Assembly (NCBI GenBank): GCA_039090855.1
Contig: CM077012.1
Span: forward strand, 143,812,541-143,876,540
Direction: 5' to 3'
DNA length: 64,000 bases
From: Macrothele yani
Lineage: Eukaryota > Arthropoda > Arachnida > Araneae > Macrothelidae
In this document: piece by piece, positions 1-15,620 of the stretch
Position numbering within the stretch: the first letter of the stretch is position 1
Layout: every line of letters starts with the position of its first letter
Notes under the pieces: generated by a model
Database searches by the model: none
Told to the model about the DNA's origin: nothing
What the model saw: the letters and a program-made list of their open reading frames with translations, nothing else
Program-made: the position numbers and the translations under genes

Positions 1-2205
1 CACTTCTTTACTCTTGTCAGCAAGTTTCTGGACCATACTCTGCAGCTCTGATGGGGTAGTTGCAAAAATGACTGTCATCAGCAAAACGAAGGTGGGTTAA
101 ATAATCTCCATTAATCTTTATTCCTTTGTTTTCCCAGTTCAGTGATTGAAAGACATTTTCCAATGTGGCATTAAAGAGCTTCGGAGATATGGTGTCACCT
201 TGTTTCACTCCCTTTCCAATTTTTGTATGTTGTATTTTCAAACAGCCGAATCTTTGTACTTGCATTTTCATAGATGTTATTAATAATATTAATGTATGCA
301 TCTTCAATACCGCAGGATTTCAGAGCCATTGTAACTGCTGGTGGTTTAACCGAATCAAAGGCTTTTTCATAATCGATAAAAGCCATGCACAATGGAAGTT
401 CATATTCCCTCGCTCTTTCAATTAGTTCTCTCAGTACGTGGATATGATCTATTGTGCTGTAGCCACTACTGAATCCAGCTTGTTCTTTCGGTTGAGCCAT
501 GTCTAGTGCTACCTTCAAGCGGTGTGAAAGAACTTAAGTGAAGATTTTATAAACCACTGATAGGAGGCTGATAGGTCTGTAGTTCCTGAGATCCTCAATG
601 CCACCTTTTTTGCGTAGCAGAATCATTGTAGCTTTGTTCCAATCCTTAGGAATCTTCCCTTCATTAAGGCATAGAGTGAAAATTTGGGCGAGTACTGTTT
701 CGATTTCTCCACTTGCTTCTTGTATGATGTCTACAGTAATTCCATCTTCTCCTGAAGCTTTTCACCATTTCATGTTCTTGTTTGCATGTGCAACTTCTGC
801 TGGGAGGACTGGAAGATCTCTGGTACTGGTACCTTTCATGATGTCTGGAGTACCTGTATCATCCGTTTCATATAATTTGGAGCAGAAATCTTTCACTCTT
901 GTCAAAATTTCCCTCTATTTCTTGTAACAGAACCATCTTCTTTTCTCATTGCCATAATCAGTTTTCTTCCCTTACTGAGGTATCCCTTTGCTATCTTCAG
1001 ACTTTGGTTGTTTTCAATTGCTCTCCTCACTAGTTCACAGTTGAATTTCCTTATGTCTTCAGTGACACTTTTTGGTACTGCTTTGCATAGCTCTTATATA
1101 TTCCACTTTGGAAGTCACATCTCCTTAGTTGTCCTCATCTCTTTTCTTTTTTGCATCAACATCTTGGGTTTTCCTGATAATTTGTTCACATGCAACTTGT
1201 TCTTAGACCCATCTAATTTTGTTGCTGTTTCCATAAGAGCTTTGGTTACTTTTCTGTTAATTTCAGAAAAATCCACTACTTCCGATGTTAGGCCTTCTAA
1301 AGCAGAGAATCTGTTCTTCAGTTCCAACTTGAAGGTATTATGGTGTTTTTTAAGGTTAGTTATGTCAATAGATTTTGTTTGTCTTATGAGATTGCCTCGT
1401 TCGAGTTTAGTGTTGAAGTGCATCTTACATCTCACCAATCTATGGTCACTGCCTGTGTGTTGAACTTGTTCAGGACACTGCAGTCTTCTATGACGAATTT
1501 TTTGTTACACATAATAAAATCAATTTCACTTGTCATCCCATTTGGATGTCTCGATGTCCATTTCCTGTGTTGCTTTTTCTTGAAAAAGGAGTTCAAGATG
1601 AAAAACCCTTCTGCCTCTGCAAACTCTACGAGAGTATTTCCACGCTGGTTCCTGTTGCTGTGACCGAATTTACCTACTGAAGTTTCATTCTGTTGCAGTT
1701 GCCCTATTTTTGCATTGAAATCTCCCATAATTATCTTCAAGTGCTGCTGACCTTTATTATTTAGATGGCGAATTTCCTCATAAAATTCTTCAATTTCTTC
1801 TTCAGCATGACTTGTGGTGGGTGCATGAGTTTGAATAATCTGAGCCTGGTATGTTCTCGAGAGTTGGATAACGAGTCGTGCAGCTCTGTCAGAGGAACTT
1901 TCAACTTCTACAACTTTATCCTTCAGTTTCTTGTTTATTATAAATCCAACACCACTAGTTCTGCCAGTATCTATCCCACGATAGTAGAAGACATGTCCAC
2001 TTTTCAGTTCAAGGAGATCTCCTTTTCTCCTTACCTCACTTAGCCCGACGATGTCCCACTTGATCCTTTGTAGTTCCTCTTCCAATTCAAGAAGCCTTGA
2101 ATCAGAAGATAAGGAGCGGAGCGTCCATTATACGTAGCCAAGGTCAGCATCAGATGGCAGCCTAGTCCGCTTGTCCGAGTATTCTTAGCACCCTCTGCCT
2201 TCATG
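1..2205 (-). mobile_element. RTE-clade LINE, 5'-truncated, decayed (copy 1)
   Basis: Reverse-strand non-LTR retrotransposon, a relative of the better copy at 30036-33223. Visible parts are the end of the endonuclease N-terminus (TYNGRS, near 2120), the main endonuclease (1432-2085, with GLSEVRRKG and GDFNAKIG), the linker (1115-1438) and the reverse transcriptase (195-518, with AFIDYEKAFDSV; 17-307, with KQGDTISPKLFNATLE and FADD). The reading frame shifts after the endonuclease at FNT, again inside the reverse transcriptase, and again right after FADD, so no full protein is possible. The 5' end at 2205 corresponds to position 30322 of the fuller copy, so this is a typical 5' truncation. The 3' end lies outside the window. 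It appears to have landed in repeat F, whose sequence resumes at 2206. Confidence 0.93.
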
Positions 2206-2335
2206 AACAAAAATTATTATTTAACTAGGACAAAAACTACAACTTAAACATCAAAACCCAACAGGCACGAGTCAAAAATAAAATGGCAGAACCAGAATGC
2301 CGAAAGTAATTGAAAATGCACTTATTTCTCAGGTA
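2206..2335 (-). repeat. Repeat F, short left arm
   Basis: About 130 bp that match, in inverted orientation, part of the longer repeat arm near 3950-4030 (shared text around CAAAACCCAACAGGCACGAG). Similarity fades after the segment near 2320. The RTE copy to the left is inserted at its edge. Confidence 0.6.
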
Positions 2336-3270
2336 ACTTAGAATTTCAGCAACAATTTGGATTTCAATAACCACATAAGTATCCTATTAAACAGTTTTCT
2401 AGATAACAAGATTCCAGCCTTTTTTATTAAAAGAGTATTAAGAAAAATTGTTCTGAATAATAGGTTAGCAGATCTGTTTTAATTTCTTCACAGTTAATAA
2501 AATGATTCTGGCCAATGAAGAAAGCCTTCTTGGAAGTTGGTCTGGAGGATGCATATTAACTAACAACATGAACCTATAGTGCTATGGACAGGGCACCCCT
2601 ATTAAAAATAAAAATAATACAAATAAAATCACAAAAAAAGTATAATTTGATTAAAAAATAAAATTAAAAATTTTATATAAAATGTAAACTAGATATTCTC
2701 TCGCTAGAATAACTAACCTAAAAATGGTAAAACTTACGTTAAAATAAATAGGTTACTATTTGTGTCTGTAGAATTACACTAAAGTTTTTAAATGCATGTA
2801 AAATTATTAAATATACAACAAGTATATTTGATAATCATTTTCGTGTGTTCTGGAGAGTTATTCTACTCTTTCTGGACACGCAGGTCTTCATTCTAAGTTT
2901 TGTGTTTTTTCTTGGAGGATTTTCGCGTGTAGCGTCATTTTATGCGGAGCAGACATGGGACCTTTGCTCCTCCCATTTAGGTGGTGCGCTGACGCTGGTC
3001 GGCCATTTTATGTCATTTGGTTGAAGACTCAGACTCAGCATTGTGAGTAAGCTCTTGCCTTTGTTCTTGTGCAATTTTTCTTTCTTGTTTTAATTATGTT
3101 GATCAAAAGCGGAGGATTTATTTTTATTATTTGGCAATTGTGCAAATTGTTTTTCTAACTTCTTGAGTTTATTCTTTCACTTACTCTCGGAAATTGTACG
3201 CGTTTTGTGCACTTTGTTAAAGCAGTTTGCTGTTTTCTCGACCTTGTGGTCAACGTTGTTTTTTTGTAAT
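2336..3270. other. AT-rich stretch without a recognisable gene
   Basis: No coding region recognised. From 2880 to 3060 the base composition is noticeably more GC-rich and ends in a donor-like CATT|GTGAGTAAG at 3040-3050. This could be an untranslated first exon or the promoter side of repeat F, but nothing else supports a gene. Confidence 0.4.
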
Positions 3271-4138
3271 TGGTTGGTGCAAAATTCTTCTTTTTCTATA
3301 CACTTTAAAGCACTCCTGGAATATTTTGTAAATATTGGAACTATTTTTTAACTTTATGTATTTTTTCCAAAGCATTCTTTCATTTTTTTTTTTTGTTCTT
3401 ATGACTTATGTTTTCGTGGAAGTTGTATGTACAAAAGCTGCTATTTACTTACATGTCTCGGTAGTAATTTTTATTCTTTTATGTTTATTGTATTTTTGGA
3501 AATGTTTTTTTATTTCCCCGAAGGACAGATATTATTTAAGAGCTTTTAGTTATTTGTTTCACGTTTGGAACTTCAATTGGGCAGAATGGATGCTCAACCT
3601 CATGTTTTAACTGAATTTTTCTCTTGGTTTGCTGAAGCCTTCTCACAATTTGTGAGTTTTTCTGAAAAAGTTTTCCTGCTTTTTGTGACAGATGATGAGT
3701 ATGGGTTGGGCCAGGAAAGTGATAGATGTGTGCAAAAATTTTAGCTAAATTATTTTTTCTGGCATCATTGAGGGTGGCTATGTTAATTAAAAATTATTGT
3801 GGACTTATACTTACATCTATGGCTTTGCAGAAACCCATTTCCAACTAGGTCTTTGTGGACGTGTGGGAATGCAGAGTTTAGCTGGTCCTTGATAAAGCCA
3901 AGGCTCGGCATTCTCGACACTTTCTACATTCAGGTCTGCTATTACTTTATTTTCTTTTTACTCGTGCCTGTTGGGTTTTGAGGTTTAATTTGTAGTTTTT
4001 GTCCTAGTTGAATAATAATTTTTGTTTCAGTCTCTACTTTGTAGTTTGTAATTTCTGAATATTCATCACAGCTGCGTTGCACGTCATGATCTTTAAATTG
4101 TTTGTTCAAAATTTTGTCTTTCACTCTGATTTTGGACA
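3271..4138 (+). repeat. Repeat F, long copy
   Basis: About 870 bp shared with two inverted arms at 36030-36905 and 36910-37610. Landmarks in common are the text around ACTTTAAAGCAC (3300), GAGTATGGGTTGGGCCAGG (3696), the 20-mer GCTGGTCCTTGATAAAGCCA (3881) and CTCGACACTTTCTACATTCA (3915). On the reverse strand 3942-4145 reads openly for 67 codons ending KKKIK, and part of this reading is kept at 36000-36230, so the repeat may derive from a coding exon of an unidentified element. Confidence 0.7.
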
Positions 4139-6885
<2,747 letters not shown>

Positions 6886-6888
6886 GTA

Positions 6889-8365
6889 AAGGGTGATTTC
6901 AAATTTTGCTGACAAAATGCAAGGGAAAGTCAGGCGTACTGAAACAAACAAAAATCACATAGGAACACATTGACGCAAACGCCACCCAGAGTCACTAGAC
7001 GGCGTTGCTAATGAGACCATGAAATGGGCAGAGCGAGCCTGCGTCAGTTGAGCCGTGGACTGTGCACGAGTAGCATGCAACGTTACACGTTCCACAAACT
7101 GGCCGATAAGTTTTGGCGATGCTAACTGCTATGGACGAGCGGCAGTTCGCCTTTATCAGGAGAGATTTCCCAACAGACGAGTACTTAGTCCTGCAATGTT
7201 TGTCACATTGCACCAGCGATTGTGTGAAACAGGTACCTTCGCTGTGCACAGGCAGGATTGTGGTCGGTGTTGATCAACGTGGACACCTGCCATCGAAGAA
7301 AGTGACCCACGAAATGAAAAGGAATCCGGGGACAAGTACTAGAGTGCTGTCGCATAACATCCATGTCCCTCAATCCACTGTCTGGTGCATTTTACCATGT
7401 GAAAGACTACATCCCTTTCATCTGCAACATGTCCAGGCATCGGAGCCCAATGATTACAGGCAGCGTGTTGATTTTGCACAGTGGTTTTTACAGCAAAGTG
7501 CGGCATACCCAAAGTTCCTGGCAACTGTTCTCTTCTGTGATGAGGCCGCTTTCTCACCAGAGCATGTCATGAATGTTCACAACTTGCACGTGTGGGCGCA
7601 TGATAACCCGCATGCTACCAGGATGCATGCCTGTTAATGACGATTTACTATCAACGTTTGGGCCAGCATTGTTGGAGACTGTTTGTTTGCTCGAGCCGTA
7701 CGTTCTACCCACAAGACTTAATGGAAGCATGTATCTAATGTTCTTGCAGGAGGTTCTGCCAGAAATGCTGGATACTGTTCCTGTGTCTCTGCATTGCCAC
7801 GTGTGGTTTCAGTATGGCGGATCTCCTCCACATTTCAGCAGAGCTGTCAAACAACATCTAGAGGCCACCTTTCCTGGTTGCTTGATTGGTCGTGGTGGAC
7901 TAATCGCATGGCCACCTCGATCACCCGATTTGTCACCCATAGACTTTTTCTTATGGGGTTATTTTAAAGGGCTCATATACGAAACTCCTGTTGCCTCTGA
8001 CGAAGACTTAGTAGGAAGAGTCGTTGCGGCAGCTGGATGTCTCCGGGATAAGCCAAGCATTTTTGAGAATGTGTGCCAATGGATGCAGCATTGTTGTCAT
8101 GCGTGTGTCAGTGCATCTGGACAAAATTGTGAACAACACCTGTAAAACTATCCATACCACTGTTTTCCTGCCAGGTGTAAGTACAGTGTAAATAAAATGT
8201 TGTCTGTTTCTTGCTTGTTCTCCCTGTATTATGTGCTATCTATCTTAGGGGACGTGTAGCGCCTCCGGATGGCGTTTTCGTTGATATGTTCTTATGTGAT
8301 TTTTGTTTGTTTCTGTACGCCTGACTTTCCCTTCCATTTTGTCAGCAGAATTTTGAATCACGCTG
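6889..8365 (+). mobile_element. Complete but dead mariner-like element with ~100-bp TIRs
   Basis: The first and last ~100 bp are inverted copies of each other (shared core GGGAAAGTCAGGCGTAC followed by AAACAAACAAAAATCACATA). TA dinucleotides flank both ends (6887-6888 and 8366-8367), the target duplication typical of the Tc1/mariner superfamily. Length is 1477 bp. It inserted at the microsatellite tail of RTE copy 2. Confidence 0.93.
7055..8145 (+). pseudogene. Mariner-like transposase with N-terminal DUF4817-type helix-turn-helix, broken
   Basis: DDE transposase of the IS630/Tc1/mariner superfamily; in the family it cuts the element out and inserts it at TA. Three frames are needed to read it: 7055-7273 (N-terminal RLYQERFPNRR and RLCETGTFAVHR), about 7255-7637 (NPGTSTRVL, VPQSTVW, first catalytic Asp in VLFCDEAAF) and about 7635-8145 (GPYVLP-like EPYVLPTRL, PPRSPDLSPIDFFLWG with the third Asp). 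The second catalytic position, normally Asp in a FQHDGAPAHF-like motif, reads FQYGGSPPHF, so that Asp is lost. Two frameshifts plus this change make it inactive. The stop at 8143-8145 fits the normal end of the family. Confidence 0.92.
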
Positions 8366-8370
8366 TATAT

Positions 8371-9389
8371 GTTTCTAGTAAATCTCACAGAAGTATGTTT
8401 TTAGTGCTCAGTAACTAAATTTATATATGTGCTGATGATGTGTATGTACTGTTGAATAGGGAGATTTGACTGTTCAACAAAAATTTTACTGTTGAATTAA
8501 CCAAAGTGATTCCCCAACAACAGATTGCTTGTAGCATGATTGCAATATCAAGGAGCTGGAACTTCATGGAGATGCTTGATATTGGACTGCCTTGATCAGA
8601 AATTGCTGGGAGAAACAGCGATGTAAAGTTTTGGGGACTGTTTACATAAAGAAACAAAGGCATTGTGGGGGATGAGGATTATATATATTCATTCCCATGC
8701 AATCTTGATTTAAGTATTTTATTAAAATTAATAGCATAAACACTTTACTTTGAAAATTAATAGTTAAGTTGCCAGTGGTATAATCGGGGTTAGGTTGTTT
8801 AAGAATCTGTTTCATATTTAATAATTATTTTACAATGACAAATGAACTTGTGATTTGAAACATGTCTGACAGCTGTTCAGTGAGAGGTATTTTATTAGAA
8901 TGACAAGGCACTTTTATGAAGTAGCAGGTTTTATGGAATTGTCAGTAGGTAAGAAGATATTTTATGTGAATTTGAATATTTTCAAGCATGTCGTAAATAC
9001 GTTCAATCCTGTACGAACACTAATTCCTGCCATTCCACTAATGCTATAATAAAACGTGAGAAACAGGAATTACGATAAAAATGTGCTTTTGTCAACTTTA
9101 AATAATAAATTCCTCGTAAAAATACACCAACAAATCCCATAAGGGTTAAATTCGCTGGGTATATTGTCAGTAGGGCTTGAAATGGGATGAGATGGTGATC
9201 AGTTGTTATGCAGATTTGTATAAAATTGCTGTGAATCATGTTTCTTTACATCTCAGCTAATCTTGGCCACTACCTAAAAGTTAATCCTAAGCAAGGTACT
9301 TCTCAGATGAAAGGTATCTATCTGCGCAGGCTTTTGATAAAATGTATTGTGAATTTTAATATACCTGTTATATGACTTAAGTCGTAGAC
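8371..9389. other. No recognisable feature
   Basis: AT-rich sequence with only short chance open frames. No repeat shared with the rest of the window was noticed. Confidence 0.5.
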
Positions 9390-10480
9390 TTGTTAATACA
9401 TGGCATCAATCACTTTTTGAAATGACATCCTTTTGCCTTAACACCGTTTTTTAGTCTCTGTGGTCACTTATCAATAGCTTTATGCAGGGTCTCTACAGGG
9501 AAAGCTGCTACTGCCCACACGAAAGAGCATTTGAGACTGTCAGTACTGGGGTGTCTCTTTCTTCAATCCATGTCCTCCAGTGTGGCTCACAACTTGTAGT
9601 CCAATGGGTTGAGGCATGTTCTGCTTGGAGGCCAAATCAGCTGGAGAAATGAAGTCTGGCAAATTTGCCCGAACCCAGTCCTGGGTTGACTTGGCCTCGT
9701 GGGCAGGTGTAGAATCCTGCTGAAAGCTCCACTGTCAGTTTTGGAAGAGGGTGTGACTCATATTTTTGACTACTGGCTCCAAAACCTTGTCCTGGTAGAC
9801 TTTGATGGATGTTTTCACTGCTTTCTAACAGAAATGGAGCTCCATGGTACCCTCGTAGGAGATTCCCCACCGAACCATGACAGAAGTAGGATGATGGCCC
9901 CTCATGATCCTTGGAGCTTTCTCTTGAGTTTCTTGTGAGGTTGACCCATACACCGTGTCATTTTGGCGGCTGAAAACCTCTTCAATAGTGAAAATCATTT
10001 CACCAGAGAAAAGTATCTGTCTGTGGCGATTGTCTGCATAACGCTGCAGCAAACGTTTCGCTTTTAGCCTTGAAATGTTCAGCTCACAAGCCATCTTTGA
10101 TTGTTTCCTGACAGGATTTCATCGAATACAGGTTGCCACTGCTTTCACCAGGCGAGCCGTCCTCATGGTACGCGGTCGACCCTTTCTGGGTCGGTCAGCA
10201 ATGGCCCCATTCTCAAGGAACGTTTTTATGGTCCGGTAGGCGAAAGTTCAGCTGATTTTTAGCATCTTCAGCATGTTGAAAATCTTGGAAGCTGATTTTC
10301 CAACTTTGTGCAGCACTATTACAACACAATTCTTGTAATCACCCCCACTCCATGGCAAGTACTTCACGAAACACGTTATCTCCTCTGTGACTGAACACAC
10401 AATGATTCACTAGCTGCTTTATGCCTCCTGGCTGGTCAGTGACATTGCACACTAGTTGTGCACCACCTGTCAAACATTTG
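9390..10480 (-). pseudogene. Tc1/mariner-superfamily transposase relic
   Basis: Read on the reverse strand in several frames. The N-terminal helix-turn-helix region shows KVGKSASKIFNML, FLENGAIADRPRKGRPRT and SKMACELNISR. The first catalytic block is QILFSGEMIFTIEE, where the family has ILFTDEK, so the first Asp has become Gly. Then come SVMVRWGISYEGTMELHF and, in another frame, FQQDSTPAHEAKSTQDW with the second Asp. The third Asp block is degraded. No clear terminal inverted repeats or TA duplications were found. Family assignment is by remembered motif similarity. Confidence 0.85.
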
Positions 10481-11267
10481 TAACAGTATTTGTGCTAAGA
10501 CTGGGTAGATTTGCTCCAAATGGTGTTTATAGTTGGCGACAGGATGCACGCATCTGATGAAACTAGCATCCGGTGTTCAGTGACAAAGGGGGAAAATTGT
10601 TATCAAAGGATCTTGACAGAATCATTAAATATCTTGTGCCAATTTAATCACCATACCATTTCATACTAATTTCAGCATCATTATCTTTAAACTTGAGATA
10701 CATGCTTTTGGGCATTGAAAATTTTGAACATAGATCCTTAAAACAAAAATGCAAAACATGCATAGTTGCATAAAACTGAAATGTATCCTTGTACAAAACC
10801 ACTGAAACAGAAAACTTGCTGCAAACCCATGAAGCGCAGACCACGATAACAGTAGAATAAGATGTTTTTTAAAAAAAGTTAGTAAACCAATAAATAATTA
10901 TTAAAACATTACAGATTCCAATTAGGACAAAATAAGCATGTGTGTGAAATGGACCATTATGGCAAAGTATTAAATTTTTGGACTATGAGCCTCATAAAAA
11001 CAATAGACTAATTAAAGAAACTTTTTATATCCAGAAAAGCAGTTCCATTAATGAATGTGAAAAATAAGTGAAAGTTCAATTTAAAATAGAATTAAGTATA
11101 TTAATCTCAGTAAAGCGTTGAGTGAGTGTTGTAATTGCTGTGAATAACATTTTTAGATTTTTTAATATACAAGCAAAAACTATCTGCAAAATCCTGCTAA
11201 TAATTTGGAAACTATCTGTGCACATCTACATTTTGCTACTCTGAAAACGTAAAATAATCTTAGAAAT
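10481..11267. other. No recognisable feature
   Basis: AT-rich, no coding potential or repeat recognised. Confidence 0.5.
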
Positions 11268-11270
11268 TCT

Positions 11271-11340
<70 letters not shown>

Positions 11341-11341
11341 C
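11268..11341. repeat. Microsatellite C-run, (TC)n, (AC)n
   Basis: A C-run followed by about 26 TC units and a short AC run. Confidence 0.97.
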
Positions 11342-11729
11342 TTATTCTGGTTTCTCAGTTAATTCTAAAATACTTGATCTTTACTCGTGTGAAACAAAAT
11401 ATCTGTTCTTAAAGCTGTGTCCATGGTTTCATATGCCTGTCATTGTGCATAAGGTGCTTATACATGAGCACAGGACATTGAATGTGCAATGTTACCGATT
11501 TGCTTGCCGTCTGAAGAAGCGCAAGATGCTAGGAATAAGCACATAAGGAAATTCCATGAATGGCATGCATGAAAAACTAGACACAATGCAAGATGTTCTG
11601 AATCTACTGCTGATCACTATTTTAATGTAGGTATATATTTCACGATTTTATTGTATTTATATTATTTGACACATGATCACGAAACTTTACAATTACATAT
11701 AACAATGCACAAAGGTTTTTTTGGGCATA

Positions 11730-13122
11730 TTACAGGGGCTCGATATGCACCCCTCGAGTGATTCTGCAAACATCAACTCAGTAATCAAATACCTCCCACA
11801 AGCGAGTTAGCATGTTTCTATCAACGTGAGCAAAGGCATTGATGATGCGATCCCGCAGTTCTGGTAGATCGGCTGGTAAAGGCGACATAAACACCCCCCC
11901 CCCATGAAAAAATCGGGGGGGGGGGGGTTAAGTCGGGGGAGCGTGGAGGCCATAACAGCAGTTGGTGGTCATAATTCCCAGCACGACCGAGCCATGACTT
12001 TCACAATCTGGCGTTCAAGAATTCATGAACATCGCGATGGAAATTGGGCCAAATGCGATCCTGTTGGTAGAGAAGTCCACACAGCCAGTCTCCAACTGCG
12101 GCGTTAGCCAATGTTCCAAAATGTCTAGATACAATTGTCCGGTAATGGCCTTTTGGCAGAAGAAAAACGGGCCGTACACTTTACAGTGTTCGAATTACCC
12201 AGTGGTCTGCTGGCCATTGGCCAGTAAAACTTCCTTCGGACCACTGAACTATTGATTTTACAGGCCCAGATGGCTAGTAAGTTTGTTTTTTCTTCTAATT
12301 TGTCAAATGCCAAAAAATGAATTTCCATTTCTTTTAGCTTGCTGTATTGGAGATAATTCTATTGAAATGATACATTATTTTCTACATATATTGCAAATGC
12401 CTTTAAGGTTTTTTATTATTATTTTATTTTATTTTACGGACCAGTGGCCATTTTGGTGGACCGGTGGCTTGCGAATTCTAGTGGTCCGTTGGGCCAGTAG
12501 AAGATTTATTTCTAATTCTAACACTGCTTTAAATTTTGAGACCACACAGAAAACATTGATTTTTTGAGAATCCCGAATGTGTTCCGCGAAGGCATGGGGG
12601 TTTTCTATGCCCAGATTTGCACATTGTGCCTATTCACTTTGCCACTAAGAAAAATGTTGCTTCATTACTGAAAACAAGTTTATCAGAAAACACATTGTCT
12701 TCTTCCACAAAACTTTGAAATCGCGAACAAAACTCTAAGTGACTCACTTTGTCATTGGGCGTCAGGGCTTGTAGCAATTGCAGAGGTATGGCTTCTGTTT
12801 CAATCCTTTGCATAAGATCTTCCAAACAGTTGATCGTGGAATATCTAGTTCTTCTACTCGCTGTGTGAGTAGACTTCTGTGGGCTATGCACGAAACTTGA
12901 CCACACAAGTTCCATGGTTTCTTCAGGCCCTGATAAATGACCCATTGATTTCCCTTTACACAGGCATCCTTTTGCTTTAAACTGTTCATACCATTTCCGA
13001 ATGGAGTTGGCGCTGGGTGGAGTTTTCCTAAATTTGTTTCGAAAGTGTCGTTGCAGTGTTGTCACAGATTGACTAGCATGAGATTCGAGGACAGCAAATG
13101 CTTTCTCGCTATTTGAAGTCAT
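11730..13122 (-). pseudogene. Mariner transposase, broken
   Basis: Reverse-strand mariner transposase starting MTSNSEKAFAV. It has the paired helix-turn-helix region (RHFRNKFRKTPPSANSIRKW), the linker and a first catalytic block LVFSNEATFFL in which the usual Asp of SDEATF is Asn. Frameshifts follow. A 343-bp MITE plus its 5-bp duplication interrupts the VFCVVSK / VYGPFFF region. QQD and WPPRSPDL blocks (second and third Asp) are still legible near 12060 and 11940. The C-terminus LPADLPELRDRIINAF to VHIEPL is readable but carries an in-frame TGA where Arg is expected. It is inactive. Confidence 0.92.
12184..12526. mobile_element. hAT-like MITE inserted in the mariner transposase
   Basis: 343 bp with near-perfect 14-bp ends (CAGTGTTCGAATTA at 12184; reverse complement of the right end CAGTGTTAGAATTA) and subterminal GGACCACT-type repeats in inverted orientation. 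Flanked by the 5-bp direct repeat CTTTA (12179-12183 and 12527-12531). Removing the insert and one CTTTA restores the host reading frame, proving it is an insertion. CAGTG ends with 5-bp duplications fit hAT relatives that duplicate five instead of eight bases. No coding capacity. Confidence 0.88.
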
Positions 13123-13289
13123 CTTACCGACTATAAGACAAGTACTGCCCTCTCGCGGCCACTAGTGGCGACCAAAGTAAACTTTGAGCAATGCGTGTCT
13201 GGTAACATCCAACTTGAGCAGCATATCATTAGTATTACAGCCACAATTAAATCCCGAAACCGCTCCAATTATTTTTAGACACCCTGTAT

Positions 13290-15620
13290 ATGTACTTTAC
13301 ATCATAAGAAATCTACTGTACACTTGAAAGTCTGACAACTCCTGAAAGAACCACACTTGATTAAAAGCAAGAAAGACGAAGGAGAGAAGAAAAAATACAG
13401 CACCTGCAGAAGGTGGTGATGGTGCTGATGAAGAATGAAGAAAAGTACTCTTCTATTGATGAAGACTAGGAGGAGGAAAATTATGAAAAATAAATTTCTG
13501 CTACTGATGATACCAATGAAAATATCTGGTAATGATATAGTCATATTTGTTATGTATGCCATGTATCAAGAGATAAGAAAGTAATGTTTTAAATAATTAT
13601 GTATCCTTATATTACGTCATATTATATCATTAAAATTTGTGATATTATTATTTATATACAATATTACTTTGTTTTATTCATTTCCTATGATATATTACAT
13701 TAGTTCTTAAATTTAAAGTATCATTATGAACTGCCTTGCATTTTTTCAGAGTGATAGAATTATTAATTTTTATCAGTCGTAACTAACAGTCTTAAGAAAA
13801 TCAACATGCAATTTCACTAATTTGGAGATTTTCTTTGTTTAAGCTCCAAGATCTATCAGTTTCAAGTATCAAAATATTCTGTCCCGCTAGATTCACATTT
13901 CGGACCACTGTGCAATTACCTGATTTCATTTTTCCTAGTGTTTGTCGAATATAGTGGTTTCTACATAGTCTTAGTTTTAATAAATGATATATTGCTTCCT
14001 CCCTTCATTATATCTTTATTTTCTTGGGTAATTACTACTCAATAGTCTTTCTTTTTTGAATTCCTTTTGGTGACATTGATGATAGGCCTTGAAGCACAGC
14101 TGCAAATAAACTTAGCACATACAATCATCATTTGACGACCATCTGACCCCCTGCCGGTGTGGTAACAGAGTACTTTGCGTGACTTTCATGAAAGATAAAT
14201 GATGCAATGAAGAGTTAGGAAAACTTTATTTTTAATACACTTTGAATCGCCTGCACAACTTACCTCTGTGGTGAAAATTCTGTAAACAAGATGGTGAGGA
14301 AGTTATCCCCTAAATGGCAGTCAATCGCCACTGCTTCATTGCTGCACTATAATTTGTCATATAATCCACAGATTATCCGCTAAAAGTATTATGAATTTAA
14401 GCTCTGCAGATATGCTGCTTTAAAAAATATTTTGTTACATTGATTTAAAAAAATCCTTGTTGTAGCTGTGAGTAGAGGTTGTATATTTGGGTAATTACCA
14501 AAAATGCGTTAACAGCCAAATGTAAAACAATGTGATGATAGAGGTCCACAAACAGTTGGAAAGTTGTATTATTATTATTATGTATGGGCATTTTGAGAAA
14601 AAATAATGCTCAATTAGGTGGTGTTATTTGCTCTTGTTGATTTGTGGATCATATGCTGTGGAAAGCTTGTTGTCGCACATGTTCGTGGGTGCCTTAGGTT
14701 TAACAGCAGTAATGTTGAAAACACTCAGTTTTTGCTTTTTAGTCACTTTAAGGTGGTTCCACCTAAAATCTCTGCCTTATGTTTCCAATGGTAAAACTTC
14801 TTTACATATTTTCTTCGCAGTTAATGTATTTTCTAAAACATAACAATAATAAAGCAATCCAACATTTGTTTGTCTACTGATGTCATCATGAGGGAATTCC
14901 ATGAGTGAATGTGTTTAGCCTATTGTTGAGCCCTATACACTGGTTTTATTTTCTCAGCAAGGGATGCACACCACTTCAATTTCACATCTGAGGAAGTTGG
15001 CGATAGTGGAAGCATGTAATATTTTGAAGTTGTTTCTGTAGCAGGCTCTTAGACTGTACTATGCACAAGGCTGAAATGATACCCACATTTTGTCCTCCAT
15101 AGTGCGAGATGAAATATAAACTGACTAAAAGAAGAAAAGAAAAAAAGCACTAAAACGCAAGTTATTATTCCTAAACAATAAATCATAAACAACTTAAATG
15201 CAAAACGTAAGGCCAGATAAAATCCTTGCAGTTCTCGAAATTACCTATTCACATGTAATCACGCAGGTTTCGAGACTTCATTTGCATGACCATTAGGCTC
15301 CAATGCCAATAGTCAATGAAAAGTCTGTACTGCAAATTCTTCATAGCTTAGTGTCTGCCGTAAACGATTCATGGAATGATTTGTTTTAATGGGAACAACG
15401 GATGAAATTTTTAATGTTGCTTAAAATAATTATAAGGTGCACCTAGTAAAATGCTACTCTCAGAGCTGCATGTTTGTAAAATTGAGTTTAGTGCTGCTGC
15501 ATTGTAATCTGAAAATACAGTGACTGAGCATTTTGATTAATTTGTGTTTAGTCTTATTAGTGTGTTATTTATGATGCATATTTTAGAGACATCAAACCAA
15601 CTTCCTGATTTCTTTTATAG
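13290..15620. other. No recognisable feature upstream of the PPP4R1 exon
   Basis: AT-rich sequence, presumably intronic. The exon preceding 15621 was looked for and not found. Confidence 0.5.

Larger units (their letters stand above)
11730..13286 (-). mobile_element. Mariner element relic, 3' end missing, split by a MITE
   Basis: The right end is a mariner-type terminus (CAGGGTGTCTAAAAATAATT read on the reverse strand) next to a TA at 13287-13288. The matching left terminus was not found near 11640-11730, so that end is lost or diverged. The transposase reads from 13122 down to a stop at 11730-11732. Confidence 0.88.

Noticed and set aside
3163..3610. Hydrophobic Phe/Leu-rich open frames
   Set aside because: Caused by T-rich sequence in repeat F; no start context, family match or conservation in the other arms.
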